Source: Stenotrophomonas sp. Ste86
Lineage (GTDB): Bacteria; Pseudomonadota; Gammaproteobacteria; Xanthomonadales; Xanthomonadaceae
DNA: 64,000 nt
NCBI RefSeq assembly: GCF_024519465.1
Contig: NZ_JALJRW010000003.1
Location: forward strand, 119,158 to 183,157
Direction of reading: 5' to 3'
Positions 1-8,457 of this stretch are shown piece after piece (the stretch's first letter is position 1; every line of letters begins with the position of its first letter). Under the pieces are notes generated by a model that had not been told where the DNA came from, ran no database searches, and saw only the letters and a program-made list of their open reading frames with translations. The translations under genes were made by a program, and so were the position numbers.

Positions 1-505
1 CCATGCGGGCGTTGACGCCCAGGCGCTGCGCCGTGGCCCGTACGTGGGCGTGGGTGATGGCCACGGCCAACGCATCGGCGGCGTCGGCCTGCAGCTTGGT
101 TTTCAGGTTGAGCATAAGCCCGACCATGTGTTGGACCTGTTGCTTTTCCGCACCGCCCCGGCCGACCACGGCCAGCTTGATTTCGGTGGCCGCATACTCG
201 CTGACCGGCAGGTCGCGCATGACCACGGCGGAAATCGCCGCGCCGCGCGCCTGGCCCAGCTTCAACGCCGAGTCCGGGTTGCGGGCCATGAACACCTTTT
301 CGATGGCGACCTCGTCCGGGCGGTATTCCTCCACCAGGGCGGTCAGCCCCACCACCAGCAGCTTCATCCGCTGGGGGAAGTCGTCCGCGCCCAGCAGCAC
401 CAGCGGCAGGTGGTGCACATGCACGACCTTGCCGGCGGCGTCCACATCAATGATGCCCACCCCGGTACGTTGCGAACCGGGGTCGATGCCGAGGATGCGG
501 GTCAT
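1..505 (-). CDS. ruvC: RuvC Holliday-junction resolvase (C-terminus cut by window edge)
   Basis: Endonuclease that cuts Holliday junctions with RuvAB in homologous recombination. Reading from an ATG at 505, the protein begins [17 protein letters not shown], the RuvC N-terminus with its first catalytic Asp (D7) in the GIDPG motif. Further in are AIEKVF (second acidic residue) and a late DAADALAVA segment with the remaining catalytic acids. 168 codons are visible against about 174 in the family, so only the last few residues lie outside the window. It sits 133 bp downstream of yebC on the same strand, the usual yebC-ruvC order of many proteobacteria. The identification is firm; only the end is unseen. 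Confidence 0.95.
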   Translation of the reverse strand, partial: MTRILGIDPGSQRTGVGIIDVDAAGKVVHVHHLPLVLLGADDFPQRMKLLVVGLTALVEEYRPDEVAIEKVFMARNPDSALKLGQARGAAISAVVMRDLPVSEYAATEIKLAVVGRGGAEKQQVQHMVGLMLNLKTKLQADAADALAVAITHAHVRATAQRLGVNARM

Positions 506-634
506 GCGGCACGCACACGGCCGCCCGCGGCCCGGAACGGACAGCTGCGGCGGCGATAACAGGGAACGGCGAAAGTCATCATGGTCCGCATTGTCCGCTC
601 ACCGGTCGCGCAAAGCGACCGGTGACGCGCACGC

Positions 635-1366
635 TCAGGCGTAGGCGTCCGCGCCGAGATCGGCGTTGGAGAATACGTCCTGCACGTCGTCCAGGTCTTC
701 GAGCATGTCCAGCAGCTTCTTGACCTGCAGGGCGGTGTCGCCCTCGACCGCGATGTCGTTGTCGGCACGGAAGGTGAGCTCGGCGTGGTCGGGTTTCAGA
801 CCACCGGCTTCCATCGCATCCTTCACGGCGTGATAGGCGTCGGCGGCGGTCAGCACGTCGATCGCCCCGTCTTCGGGGTAGACCACGATGTCATCCGCGC
901 CGGCCTCGATGGCCGCCTCGGTGACGGCCTCTTCATTGGCGCCGGCGGCGAAATGCAGCACGCCCACCCGCTTGAACATGAAGGAGACCGAGCCTTCGGT
1001 ACCCATGTTGCCGCCGCACTTGCTGAACGCATGGCGGACATCGGCCACGGTGCGGACACGGTTGTCGGTCAGGCAGTCCACGATCACGGCCACGCCACCG
1101 GGGGCATAGCCCTCGTAGCGGATCTCTTCGTATTCCACGCCTTCCAGTTCACCGGTGGCTTTCTTGATGGCCCGTTCGATCACGTCCTTGGACATGTTCG
1201 AGGCCAGGCCCTTGTCCATCGCCACGCGCAGCCGCGGGTTGTTGTTGGGGTCGCCTCCACCGCCGCGCGCGGCAACGCCGATCTCGCGGATGATCTTGGT
1301 GAAAATCTTGCCGCGCTTCGCGTCAGACGCGTTTTTGCGGTTCTCGATCGAGGGGCCTCTACCCAT
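635..1366 (-). CDS. yebC: YebC/PmpR family DNA-binding regulator (TACO1 family)
   Basis: 243-residue member of the YebC/TACO1 family. These are cytoplasmic proteins described as transcriptional regulators and, more recently, as factors that help translation through difficult sequences. The N-terminus [19 protein letters not shown] and the glycine-rich [11 protein letters not shown] segment are family signatures, and the length is typical (about 240-250). The N-terminus is slightly unusual: many members begin MAGHSKW or MGRGPSIE, and this is the second type, common in Xanthomonadaceae. It precedes ruvC on the same strand. Which of the two proposed roles applies cannot be told from sequence. 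Confidence 0.93.
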   Translation of the reverse strand: MGRGPSIENRKNASDAKRGKIFTKIIREIGVAARGGGGDPNNNPRLRVAMDKGLASNMSKDVIERAIKKATGELEGVEYEEIRYEGYAPGGVAVIVDCLTDNRVRTVADVRHAFSKCGGNMGTEGSVSFMFKRVGVLHFAAGANEEAVTEAAIEAGADDIVVYPEDGAIDVLTAADAYHAVKDAMEAGGLKPDHAELTFRADNDIAVEGDTALQVKKLLDMLEDLDDVQDVFSNADLGADAYA

Positions 1367-1460
1367 GGGTATTTCCGTGCTTGCGTGAGGAACAGGGCGC
1401 GGATTCTACCTGATCGCCCCCCGCGACCGTGTTAGTCGCGGTCCCGACCGCCGCCAGGGC

Positions 1461-2093
1461 TCAGGCGGCGTGGGCGGCGCGGTCGGGGCAGAAGTGGCCA
1501 TCGCGCAGGAACGCGGCGGTCTGGCGCGCCGCCTCCGGGGAAAACACCAGCCCGCTGTGGCTGGCCGGGACCACGCAGTGATCGGCCAGGCCGGGCAGTT
1601 GGGTCTCATCCAAGGCTACGGTGCCGTCGGACGCCTCGCCGATCGCGCCCAGCAGGCTGCCCAGCCCGTGCGGGACCGAACCTGCGATCAGGCCGACCCG
1701 GGCCCTGCCCTCCCAGGCCGGCAGGCCATCGAGCAGCAACTCGCTGCTGCGGCCCAGCGCCAGCGACCAGCCGTGCTCGGCCAGCGAGCGGGCGGTGCCG
1801 CTGCCGCGCAGGGGCGAGCCTAGGCAGACCACGCGCGAAACCGGCAGGTCCGGTTGCTGGCGCAGCGCTTCCAGCGCAACCAGGCCGCCCAGGCTATGCC
1901 CGACCAGCGAGACCGGACCGCTGTTCCTCAGCCGCTCCAACAACTGTGGAACGGCCACATCCGGGCCGCCGAACACACTGGAATAGCCGAAGGTATCCAC
2001 GGAGAAGCCGCGGGCACGCAGCCGCCAGGCCAGCGGGCCTACCCAGGCGCGCGCATTCCAGATGCCGTGCAGCAGTAAAACAGGGGGATTCAT
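1461..2093 (-). CDS. alpha/beta hydrolase, small lipase/esterase-like
   Basis: 210-residue single-domain alpha/beta hydrolase. An oxyanion-hole strand VLLLHGIW sits near residues 5-12 and the nucleophile elbow GHSLGG near residues 65-70. An Asp in the AIGEASDG/VALDE region and a His in ASHSGL are the likely remaining triad members. There is no signal peptide, so it should be cytoplasmic. It resembles short lipase-like/PGAP1-like esterases; the substrate is unknown. The start at 2093 puts the ATG directly before the first beta strand. It stands alone, 94 bp upstream of yebC on the same strand. Confidence 0.8.
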   Translation of the reverse strand: MNPPVLLLHGIWNARAWVGPLAWRLRARGFSVDTFGYSSVFGGPDVAVPQLLERLRNSGPVSLVGHSLGGLVALEALRQQPDLPVSRVVCLGSPLRGSGTARSLAEHGWSLALGRSSELLLDGLPAWEGRARVGLIAGSVPHGLGSLLGAIGEASDGTVALDETQLPGLADHCVVPASHSGLVFSPEAARQTAAFLRDGHFCPDRAAHAA

Positions 2094-2218
2094 GCACTCA
2101 GCCTAGCCGTTCCGGCGTGGGACCTGCGGGAGGAAACAAGACCATTAGACGAATGGACCGCGCAACGGCGGGTGAAGCCGTTGCGCCCCATGCGGATCGA
2201 GGCAGGAAAGGATGAAAC

Positions 2219-2743
2219 TCAGAGCGCCGGGGTCGGACTACGCTTCAGGATGAATTCCAGGTCGCGCACGCTGCCGACCGGGAACTCATAGGTGCCGACC
2301 TTGCTGAACCCGTAGCGCGCGTAGAAGCGTTGCGCGCCGAAGTTCTCCGACCACACGCCCAGCCACAGCGTGCGCGGGCCGTTGTGCTCGAGCCATTCCA
2401 GCGCCGTTTCCAGCAACCGGCTGCCCCAGCCGCAGCTCTGTTCATCCTTGATCAGGTACAGCCGCTTGAGCTCGCCGTCGCCGGGCTGCACCTCCGGATG
2501 CGGCAGGCCGCAGGGGCCGGCGGCGGCATGGCCGACAGCCACCCCGTCCCGTTCCAGCAACCACACCGCATAGTCCGGGTGGTCCAGGATGATGCGCTGG
2601 CGATCCACCGCATAGGCTTCCTCGAGGAAGCCCTGCAGGTCTTGGGCCGGGTAGAGATGGCCGAAGGTTTCCACGAAGGTACGCGTGGCCAGCACCGACA
2701 GGGTCGGTGCGTCTTCGACGGTGGCACGACGGATGGTGTACAT
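2219..2743 (-). CDS. GNAT family N-acetyltransferase
   Basis: 174-residue GNAT acetyltransferase beginning MYTIRRATVEDAPTL, a classic GNAT first strand. The acetyl-CoA-binding loop is near residues 93-108 (ELKRLYLIKDEQ, then WGSRLLETAL), and the C-terminal GAQRFYARYGF motif is clear. The frame stays open upstream of 2743, but only by running antisense to the repetitive acidic stretch of the neighbouring gene, so the ATG at 2743 is chosen. It follows the acidic-tailed protein gene by 20 bp and may share the aspS transcript. The acyl acceptor is not predictable. Confidence 0.88.
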   Translation of the reverse strand: MYTIRRATVEDAPTLSVLATRTFVETFGHLYPAQDLQGFLEEAYAVDRQRIILDHPDYAVWLLERDGVAVGHAAAGPCGLPHPEVQPGDGELKRLYLIKDEQSCGWGSRLLETALEWLEHNGPRTLWLGVWSENFGAQRFYARYGFSKVGTYEFPVGSVRDLEFILKRSPTPAL

Positions 2744-2763
2744 GGCGGGCTCCGGGGCAGGCC

Positions 2764-3111
2764 TCAGGCCTGGCTCCCGTGGGGGGCGTCTTCTTCCTCG
2801 TCGCCCTCCTCTTCTTCTTCGTCCTCGTACGCTTCCTCGTCGTCCTCGTCGCCTTCTTCCTCGTCCTCTTCGTCCTCTTCGTCCTCGTCCAGGTCGTCTT
2901 CCTCGTCTTCCTCGTAGTCTTCCACGCCAAAGTCTTCGCCATCCCAGCGACCTTCGCCGTCCTGGACGAAGGTCAGCGCCATGGCCGCCGGGTTGGTTCC
3001 CACGCGCACCAGCCACCCACCGAATACGCGGGCGCGCTCGGTCACCAGGTTGGCGTCGGCGCCTTCATTGCCCAGCTTTTCCCACTCCAGCGAAAACGCG
3101 AACTCGCTCAT
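2764..3111 (-). CDS. Conserved small protein with highly acidic C-terminal tail
   Basis: 115-residue protein starting MSEFAFSLEWEKLG. The first half (residues 1-65) is an ordinary globular-looking sequence with GGWLVRVG and ALTFVQDGEG. From about residue 66 almost every residue is Glu or Asp, with a few Tyr and Ala, ending APHGSQA. It lies 29 bp downstream of aspS on the same strand, so co-transcription is likely. The tail is coded by near-repetitive GAG/GAC/GAA codons and is a likely site of replication slippage. I do not recognise a characterised family. The tail suggests an intrinsically disordered polyanion that could bind basic protein or RNA partners, which is inference. Confidence 0.8.
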   Translation of the reverse strand: MSEFAFSLEWEKLGNEGADANLVTERARVFGGWLVRVGTNPAAMALTFVQDGEGRWDGEDFGVEDYEEDEEDDLDEDEEDEEDEEEGDEDDEEAYEDEEEEEGDEEEDAPHGSQA

Positions 3112-3140
3112 TGCCTGGCTCTCCTGGTGAAAGGTACGGA

Positions 3141-4892
3141 TCAGTTCTTGCGCGGGCGGACCTGGACGTGCACTTCGGCCAGCTGCTCGTCCGGGATCGG
3201 CGACGGGGCGCCGGTCATCAGGCACTGCGCGCCGGTGGTCTTGGGGAACGGGATGACGTCGCGGATCGACTCGGTGCCGGCCATCAGCGCGGCGATGCGG
3301 TCGATGCCGAAGGCGATGCCACCGTGCGGCGGCGCGCCGAAACGCAGGGCGTCCAGCAGGAAGCCGAACTTGCCCTCGGCCTCCTCGGCGCCGATGCCCA
3401 GCAGCTCAAACACCGCGCTCTGCATGTCCGAGCGGTGGATACGGATCGAACCGCCCCCGATCTCGTTGCCGTTGAGCACCATGTCATAGCCGCGCGACAC
3501 GGCGGTCTTGGCATTGGCGCGCAGGTCGGCAATGTCGTCCACCGCCGGGGCGGTGAAGGGGTGATGCAGGGCGACGTAGCGCTGGGCTTCGTCGTCGTAT
3601 TCGAACATCGGGAAGTCGGTGACCCACAGCGGCGCCCAGCCGGCGGCGACCAGGTTGAAGTCCTTGCCGGCCTTCAGGCGCAGCGCGCCCATGAAATCGG
3701 ACACCTTGTTGTAGCCGCCGGCACCGAAGAACACGATGTCGCCGTTGCCAGCCCCGACCTGGGCGACCAGTGCGGCGAAGGCGTCTTCGCTGAAGAACTT
3801 GGCGATCGGCGAGCTGACTTCGCCGTTGTCGGCGATCTTGATGTAGGCCAGGCCCTTGGCGCCGTACTTGGCGGCATGCGCGGCGTACTCGTCGATCTGC
3901 TTGCGGCTCAGCGTGGCACCGCCGGGAATGCGCAGCGCGGCGACACGGCCGTCGGCATCGTTGGCCGCAGCGGTGAACACCGGGAATTCACTGGTCTTGA
4001 CCAGCTCGGCCACGTCGACCAGCTCCAGCGCGATGCGCAGGTCCGGCTTGTCCGACCCATAGCGACGCATCGCCTCGGCCCAGGTCATGCGCGGGAAGCT
4101 GGCGGCCAGCTCCACGTCGACCACTTCCTTGAAGATGGCGCGGATCATGCTTTCCACGAAGTCCTGCACGTCCTGTTCGCGGACGAAGGCGAACTCCATG
4201 TCCAGCTGGGTGAATTCCAGCTGGCGGTCGGCACGCAGGGCTTCGTCGCGGAAGCAGCGCGCGATCTGGTAGTAGCGGTCGAAGCCGGCCACCATCAGGA
4301 TCTGCTTGAACAGCTGCGGGCTCTGCGGCAGGGCGTAGAACTCGCCCGGGTGCATGCGCGCGGGCACCAGGAAGTCGCGCGCGCCTTCCGGGGTGGCCTT
4401 GGTCAGGATCGGGGTTTCGATGTCCTGGAAGCCGGTGGCGTCCAGGTGGCGGCGCAGCGCCTGCACCAGCTTGATGCGGGTGCGCTGCATGCGCTGCATT
4501 TCCGGACGGCGCAGGTCCAGGTAGCGGTACTTCAGGCGGGTTTCCTCGCCCGGGTTCTCGTGGGCGTGGAACGGCAGCGGCTCGGCCTTGTTGAGGACAG
4601 TGATGGCCGTGGCGATCACTTCTACCTTGCCGGTGCGGATCTTGTCGTTGACCGAATGGCGCGCGCGCACCACGCCTTCCACCTGCAGCACGTCCTCGTA
4701 GCCCAGGCTGGCGGCCACGGCGAACACGGCCGCGTTATCCACTTCCACCGTCACCTGCACGATGCCTTCATGATCACGCAGATCGATGAAGCACACGCCG
4801 CCCTGGTTGCGGGCAACGTCGGTCCAGCCGGCGAGGGTAACGGTTTGGCCAATCATGGTCTCATCGACCAGGCCGCAGAAGTGGGTACGCAT
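3141..4892 (-). CDS. aspS: Aspartyl-tRNA synthetase
   Basis: Charges tRNA-Asp (or tRNA-Asp/Asn) with aspartate. The 583-residue protein starts [18 protein letters not shown], with the OB-fold anticodon-binding domain at about 1-110. The class II catalytic core follows: motif 1 around residues 130-160, motif 2 in [18 protein letters not shown], and motif 3 in [14 protein letters not shown] near the C-terminus. The bacterial GAD insertion lies between motifs 2 and 3. Length matches bacterial AspRS. The start at 4892 is preferred over an upstream in-frame ATG at 4997 because the extension is low-complexity and basic. Whether it is discriminating or not depends on presence of AsnRS/GatCAB outside the window. 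Confidence 0.97.
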   Translation of the reverse strand: MRTHFCGLVDETMIGQTVTLAGWTDVARNQGGVCFIDLRDHEGIVQVTVEVDNAAVFAVAASLGYEDVLQVEGVVRARHSVNDKIRTGKVEVIATAITVLNKAEPLPFHAHENPGEETRLKYRYLDLRRPEMQRMQRTRIKLVQALRRHLDATGFQDIETPILTKATPEGARDFLVPARMHPGEFYALPQSPQLFKQILMVAGFDRYYQIARCFRDEALRADRQLEFTQLDMEFAFVREQDVQDFVESMIRAIFKEVVDVELAASFPRMTWAEAMRRYGSDKPDLRIALELVDVAELVKTSEFPVFTAAANDADGRVAALRIPGGATLSRKQIDEYAAHAAKYGAKGLAYIKIADNGEVSSPIAKFFSEDAFAALVAQVGAGNGDIVFFGAGGYNKVSDFMGALRLKAGKDFNLVAAGWAPLWVTDFPMFEYDDEAQRYVALHHPFTAPAVDDIADLRANAKTAVSRGYDMVLNGNEIGGGSIRIHRSDMQSAVFELLGIGAEEAEGKFGFLLDALRFGAPPHGGIAFGIDRIAALMAGTESIRDVIPFPKTTGAQCLMTGAPSPIPDEQLAEVHVQVRPRKN

Positions 4893-5095
4893 GGGGGTAA
4901 AGCTCCGCAGGAGAATGCCGGCACCACGTTGCGCCGGACAGCCCTTTATTCTGCGGCGTAGGCTGCGCCGGGGCAAATCGGCTGTCGTCGGCCCCACCCC
5001 GGCCTTGCCGGGCGGCCCGCCCGGCGGGCATCACGCGCCCTGAACCTGTCCCATTCCTATAGTCCGCGCACCAACGACCGCAAGGGGATGTCGCC

Positions 5096-5851
5096 ATGAA
5101 CCGTCGCCTTACCATTGTCTGCCTGGCCCTGGCACTGGGCTGCAGCGCCCCGGCCGCCCAGGCCCAGATGAGCACCCGCGCCTATGCACCGGACAACCTG
5201 TCGCAGCTGTCCTCCAGCGACCGCTCGCGGGTAATTTCCCAGGAATACGCCGAGCAGGCCAACGGCCGCCGCATCCCCGACGACCAGCTGCGCTTCTACC
5301 TGGCCCAGGTCAACTCCGGCTGGAGCTTCTCGAAGATCAAGCAGGACATCGCCACGTCGCTGCGCGGCAATGGCGGCGGCGGCTGGAATGGCGGCGGCAA
5401 CGGCGGCGGCAACTGGAACGGCGGCGGCGGGAACAACGGCAACGGCGGCACGATCCGCTGCGAAAGCCAGAACAACCGCGAACGGGCCTGCCCCACGCGC
5501 TGGCGCAATGCCACCCTGGTCCGGCAGATTTCCGGCACGGCCTGCGTGCAGGGCCAGACCTGGGGCGTGCGCAATGGCGCGATCTGGGTCAACCGCGGCT
5601 GCCGCGGCGAGTTCGCCGAGGCCCGCGGCAACTGGGGCGGCGGTGGCGGCGGCGGCAACAGCAATTACAGCGTGACCTGCAGCAGCAACAGCAAGCGCGA
5701 GCAGACCTGCGCCTGGGAAGCCCGCCAGGGCCGTCCGGTGCTGGTCCAGCAGCTGTCCGGCAGCGCCTGCGTGGAAGGCCGCAGCTGGGGCTACCGCAAC
5801 GGCACGTTGTGGGTCAGCAACGGCTGCCGGGCGCGGTTCGGCGTCCGCTGA
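5096..5851 (+). CDS. Secreted DUF3011 protein with glycine/asparagine-rich linkers
   Basis: 251 residues with a Sec signal peptide (MNRRLTIVCLALALGC, then AQA cleavage near residue 24). A helical region at about 30-90 (Ser/Arg/Gln-rich) is followed by a Gly/Asn/Trp-rich linker at about 92-118. Two DUF3011 repeats (about 119-178 and 195-248) come next, separated by a second Gly-rich linker. Each repeat has four Cys in the pattern IRCES..RERACP..GTACV..NRGCR, probably two disulphides per repeat, and a W-G-x-R-N-G core. An AAGGGG ribosome site sits 8 nt before the ATG. Function of DUF3011 is unknown; export to the periplasm or outside is expected. Confidence 0.85.
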   Translation: MNRRLTIVCLALALGCSAPAAQAQMSTRAYAPDNLSQLSSSDRSRVISQEYAEQANGRRIPDDQLRFYLAQVNSGWSFSKIKQDIATSLRGNGGGGWNGGGNGGGNWNGGGGNNGNGGTIRCESQNNRERACPTRWRNATLVRQISGTACVQGQTWGVRNGAIWVNRGCRGEFAEARGNWGGGGGGGNSNYSVTCSSNSKREQTCAWEARQGRPVLVQQLSGSACVEGRSWGYRNGTLWVSNGCRARFGVR

Positions 5852-5859
5852 TGCCGACC

Positions 5860-5883
5860 GGTTGCCGGCAATGGCCGGCAACC
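5860..5883. repeat. Palindrome between convergent genes (REP-like, no GTAG)
   Basis: A 24-nt perfect inverted repeat built on GGTTGCCGGC/GCCGGCAACC with a 4-nt centre. It lies 8 bp after the DUF3011 stop and 31 bp before the end of the convergent lipoprotein gene. It resembles the stem of the GTAG palindromes elsewhere but lacks the terminal GTAG and a T tract. It may act as a bidirectional mRNA 3' end stabiliser. Confidence 0.55.
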
Positions 5884-5914
5884 GTGTCCCTCATCCAGCC
5901 GGCATGAGCCGGTC

Positions 5915-6550
5915 TCAGCGTGGGGCGGCGTCGCTGCCCCACGGCGCTGGCGGCAGCGCCACCGGCTTGCTCAGGTCGAACTGCACCTGGAAGTGGCGCC
6001 CGCCAGGCCGGGTGAGTTCGTAGACGAAGCGCTGGTCCGGCTCGATGTCCATCGCCCAGGTATTTTCGACCGAGGGCAACATGTCCGCCTTGCGGAACAT
6101 CGCCACCGAATCGGCATCCACCGGGAATACCTGGCGTTGCGCGGTGCCCGGCGGCTTGCTGTCGCCGCCGTACAGGGTGACCGCATCGGGGCTGCCGTCG
6201 CGGTGACGGTGGTCGTGCTTGAGGCGAAGGCCGCTGTCGGTGCGGCTGATCACCCAGGTGCGCGAGTGGTCATCACCGACGTGGAACGGGATGCGCAGCT
6301 GGTGCGCGGGGTCTTCGCACCCACGTACATGCATCACCAGCCGCTTGCCCTCGAAGGGGTCCGGCGCGTCGCTGCGCGGCTCGTTGACGATCACCTTGCC
6401 CTCGTAGGCCTTGCCGCAATGCGCGGCAACCGCCGCAAGGAAGGCATCGGCCGGAGCGTTGGCGATGTCATGCGACACCGCATCGGGTTGCCGGGCGCAG
6501 CCGGCCAGGGCCAGCAGAAGGACAGCGGGTACAACGGTGGAAACATTCAT
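5915..6550 (-). CDS. Putative lipoprotein of unknown function
   Basis: 211 residues with a lipoprotein signal: hydrophobic segment 6-16 and lipobox LALAGC with Cys18 as the acylated residue. The mature part carries HCGKAYEGKVIVNEP, RLVMHVRGCEDP, LRIPFHVGDDHSRTWV and LKHDHRHRDGS. Two conserved-looking Cys follow the lipobox Cys, suggesting one disulphide. The repeated His/Asp stretch (residues about 115-122) could bind metal. I recognise this as a type common in Xanthomonadaceae but with no assigned role. The gene is convergent with the DUF3011 gene and 86 bp from the downstream end of the membrane glycosyltransferase gene. Confidence 0.75.
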   Translation of the reverse strand: MNVSTVVPAVLLLALAGCARQPDAVSHDIANAPADAFLAAVAAHCGKAYEGKVIVNEPRSDAPDPFEGKRLVMHVRGCEDPAHQLRIPFHVGDDHSRTWVISRTDSGLRLKHDHRHRDGSPDAVTLYGGDSKPPGTAQRQVFPVDADSVAMFRKADMLPSVENTWAMDIEPDQRFVYELTRPGGRHFQVQFDLSKPVALPPAPWGSDAAPR

Positions 6551-6635
6551 GCCCCCACCCTAACGGCCCGGCACGGTGCGCGCAAATGCGCAGGCGATCG
6601 CCGCGACCCGGTGAGGCAACGGCGATCGCACACCG

Positions 6636-8207
6636 TCATGGGTGCAGCCAGACCTGGCAATCCCCGATCATCCGCACCGTGGCACCGGCGCTGTAGCGGG
6701 CCAGGATCTGTTGCTGGAAGCCGCTGCGTGCCGGGTCGCTGCCGAGGGTGTTGGGGCAGTTCACCAGCGCACCAAGCGGACCGTCGCCGAGTGCGGTATC
6801 GGCGCTGGCCAGTGTCTCCAGCGCGCTGGTCGGGGCCCAGTCGGGCACCATCACCGCGCGACGGTCGGCGAGATACGGCAGCTCGGAGGACCAGTCCAGG
6901 CCGAAGGCGACGATGACGCCCTGCCCGGGGGTGCCGGCCTTGATCAACGCGGCGATCTGCGACACCCGATTGGGCTCGCGTGCTTCCTTCATGCGCTTGA
7001 CGTAATTGCCGGCGATGGCGCCAAACGACAGCAGGCACAGCAGGCCGACCAGCCACAGCGGGCGTCGCACCTTGCCGCTGGCCTCGGCCCGCTGGACGGT
7101 CCACCAGATCACCAGGCCGACGATCGAGGTGGCGAACACGATGTTGGCGGCCTGGTAATACGGGTGGGCGATATGCAGGTTGGTGAATACCGCTACCGGC
7201 AGCAGGTAGACCACCAGCAACAGCAGCACGGCGCCGCGGATCTGGCGTGCACACAGGCCCGCTACCAGGAGGATCAGGAACACCCAGTTGGAACCGACGG
7301 CGGCGGCAAAGCGCTTTTTGAAGACCGTGCCCCACCAGGTGGCCGGGTCCAGCTTCTGCTGCAGCGTGCCGTAATTCCAGGTCGACAACGCGCTGGACGT
7401 CACCTCGCGCCCCAGCGGCGACTGCGCCTTGAGCGCATCGGCGTGCGAGAGCCATTGGTTGATCACCGCCAGTACGGCCAGTGCCGACACCACGCCCCAG
7501 ACGATCAACGTCCAGTGCTGCGCCATCCACTGTGGGCGCCAGCCATGTTCACGCACGGCCAGCCACGCGAAGGCCAGGGCAACGAAGGCGGCAAACCCGA
7601 AGAAGGTGGTGACCTTGACCAGCGCCGACAGCACCGCCGCGATCACCGCGGTCACGCCAAGCGCGATCATCCGCGCCGGCCCGGCCGACGAGCCGCGCAG
7701 CCGCGCCATCGCCCATACGAACACCAGGCCGAAGAACACCGCGGTGGATTCCATCATCACCGAGCGCCCCCAGAACAGCGCATACGGCGACACCGCGAAG
7801 GCACCGGCGATGCACAGTGCCAGCGCGCGATCGGGCCGGATCGCCAGCACGACGCGGTAGACCATCCCCACGCAGCCGACATGGAACAGCGCCGATACCA
7901 GCCGGGCACTGTTGTCGATGCCCATCTCGGTCGCATTGGCCAGCATCGCCGCCAGCCACTGGTACAGCGGGAACTCGAACGGAATCGACCAGGGCGCGCC
8001 GAGCACCGGGGTGAGGTAACTGAACACCGGGAAGCCACGGGCAATCCACACGATCGACAGCGCCGTCTGGGTCTGCCGGAAGCCGGAAGCATCCACCGGC
8101 GGCATCGACCAGCTGTAGCAGAGCAGCGCCAGCAGCATCACTGCGGAGAAGTACAGCAGGATCTTTCCCGGCAGCAGACTGCGTTTCACATCGACGTCCT
8201 GGATCAC
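6636..8207 (-). CDS. Membrane glycosyltransferase, GT39/ArnT-like (PMT superfamily)
   Basis: 523 residues with about 11-12 predicted membrane segments. After the first segment comes a periplasmic PPVDASGFRQTQTALS, resembling the acidic-residue loop (D..GFR.QTQ) that GT-C enzymes use to bind polyprenyl-phosphate sugar donors. A soluble C-terminal region (about 410-523) ends VRMIGDCQVWLHP. A GTG start at 8207 is chosen because AGGAG lies 8 nt upstream; a GTG at 8189 is the alternative. It is divergent from the MFS/ggpPS operon. Donor and acceptor are not predictable; a role in envelope glycan or lipid A decoration is the family expectation. Confidence 0.75.
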   Translation of the reverse strand: MIQDVDVKRSLLPGKILLYFSAVMLLALLCYSWSMPPVDASGFRQTQTALSIVWIARGFPVFSYLTPVLGAPWSIPFEFPLYQWLAAMLANATEMGIDNSARLVSALFHVGCVGMVYRVVLAIRPDRALALCIAGAFAVSPYALFWGRSVMMESTAVFFGLVFVWAMARLRGSSAGPARMIALGVTAVIAAVLSALVKVTTFFGFAAFVALAFAWLAVREHGWRPQWMAQHWTLIVWGVVSALAVLAVINQWLSHADALKAQSPLGREVTSSALSTWNYGTLQQKLDPATWWGTVFKKRFAAAVGSNWVFLILLVAGLCARQIRGAVLLLLVVYLLPVAVFTNLHIAHPYYQAANIVFATSIVGLVIWWTVQRAEASGKVRRPLWLVGLLCLLSFGAIAGNYVKRMKEAREPNRVSQIAALIKAGTPGQGVIVAFGLDWSSELPYLADRRAVMVPDWAPTSALETLASADTALGDGPLGALVNCPNTLGSDPARSGFQQQILARYSAGATVRMIGDCQVWLHP

Positions 8208-8457
8208 ACCTGCTACTCCTGCTGGAACACCCGGTCGCCAGGCTGCACGGCCTGCCGACGGGATTTGAATGAAGGGGAATCCGCATGCGCAGACCCGCCG
8301 CGCGCGCGGCCCGCGGAGTTTCAGGCGTTCGTTGCGGCAGTGCAAGCGACACCGCGCATGACGGCACTGCACGGCAGCGCTATCGACCTGGCCTTCAAAA
8401 AGGCTGTGTTAGGGTAGATCAGGTGTCCGCTTTTTCATTTCCACCGAGACCGCCCGC

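Noticed and set aside
2685..4961. 758-codon open frame on the plus strand
   Set aside because: Antisense shadow of aspS and the acidic-tail gene.
8208..8372. N-terminal extension of the membrane glycosyltransferase up to 8372
   Set aside because: The extension is Arg/Cys rich and lacks a ribosome site; GTG at 8207 has AGGAG and leads directly to the first membrane helix.
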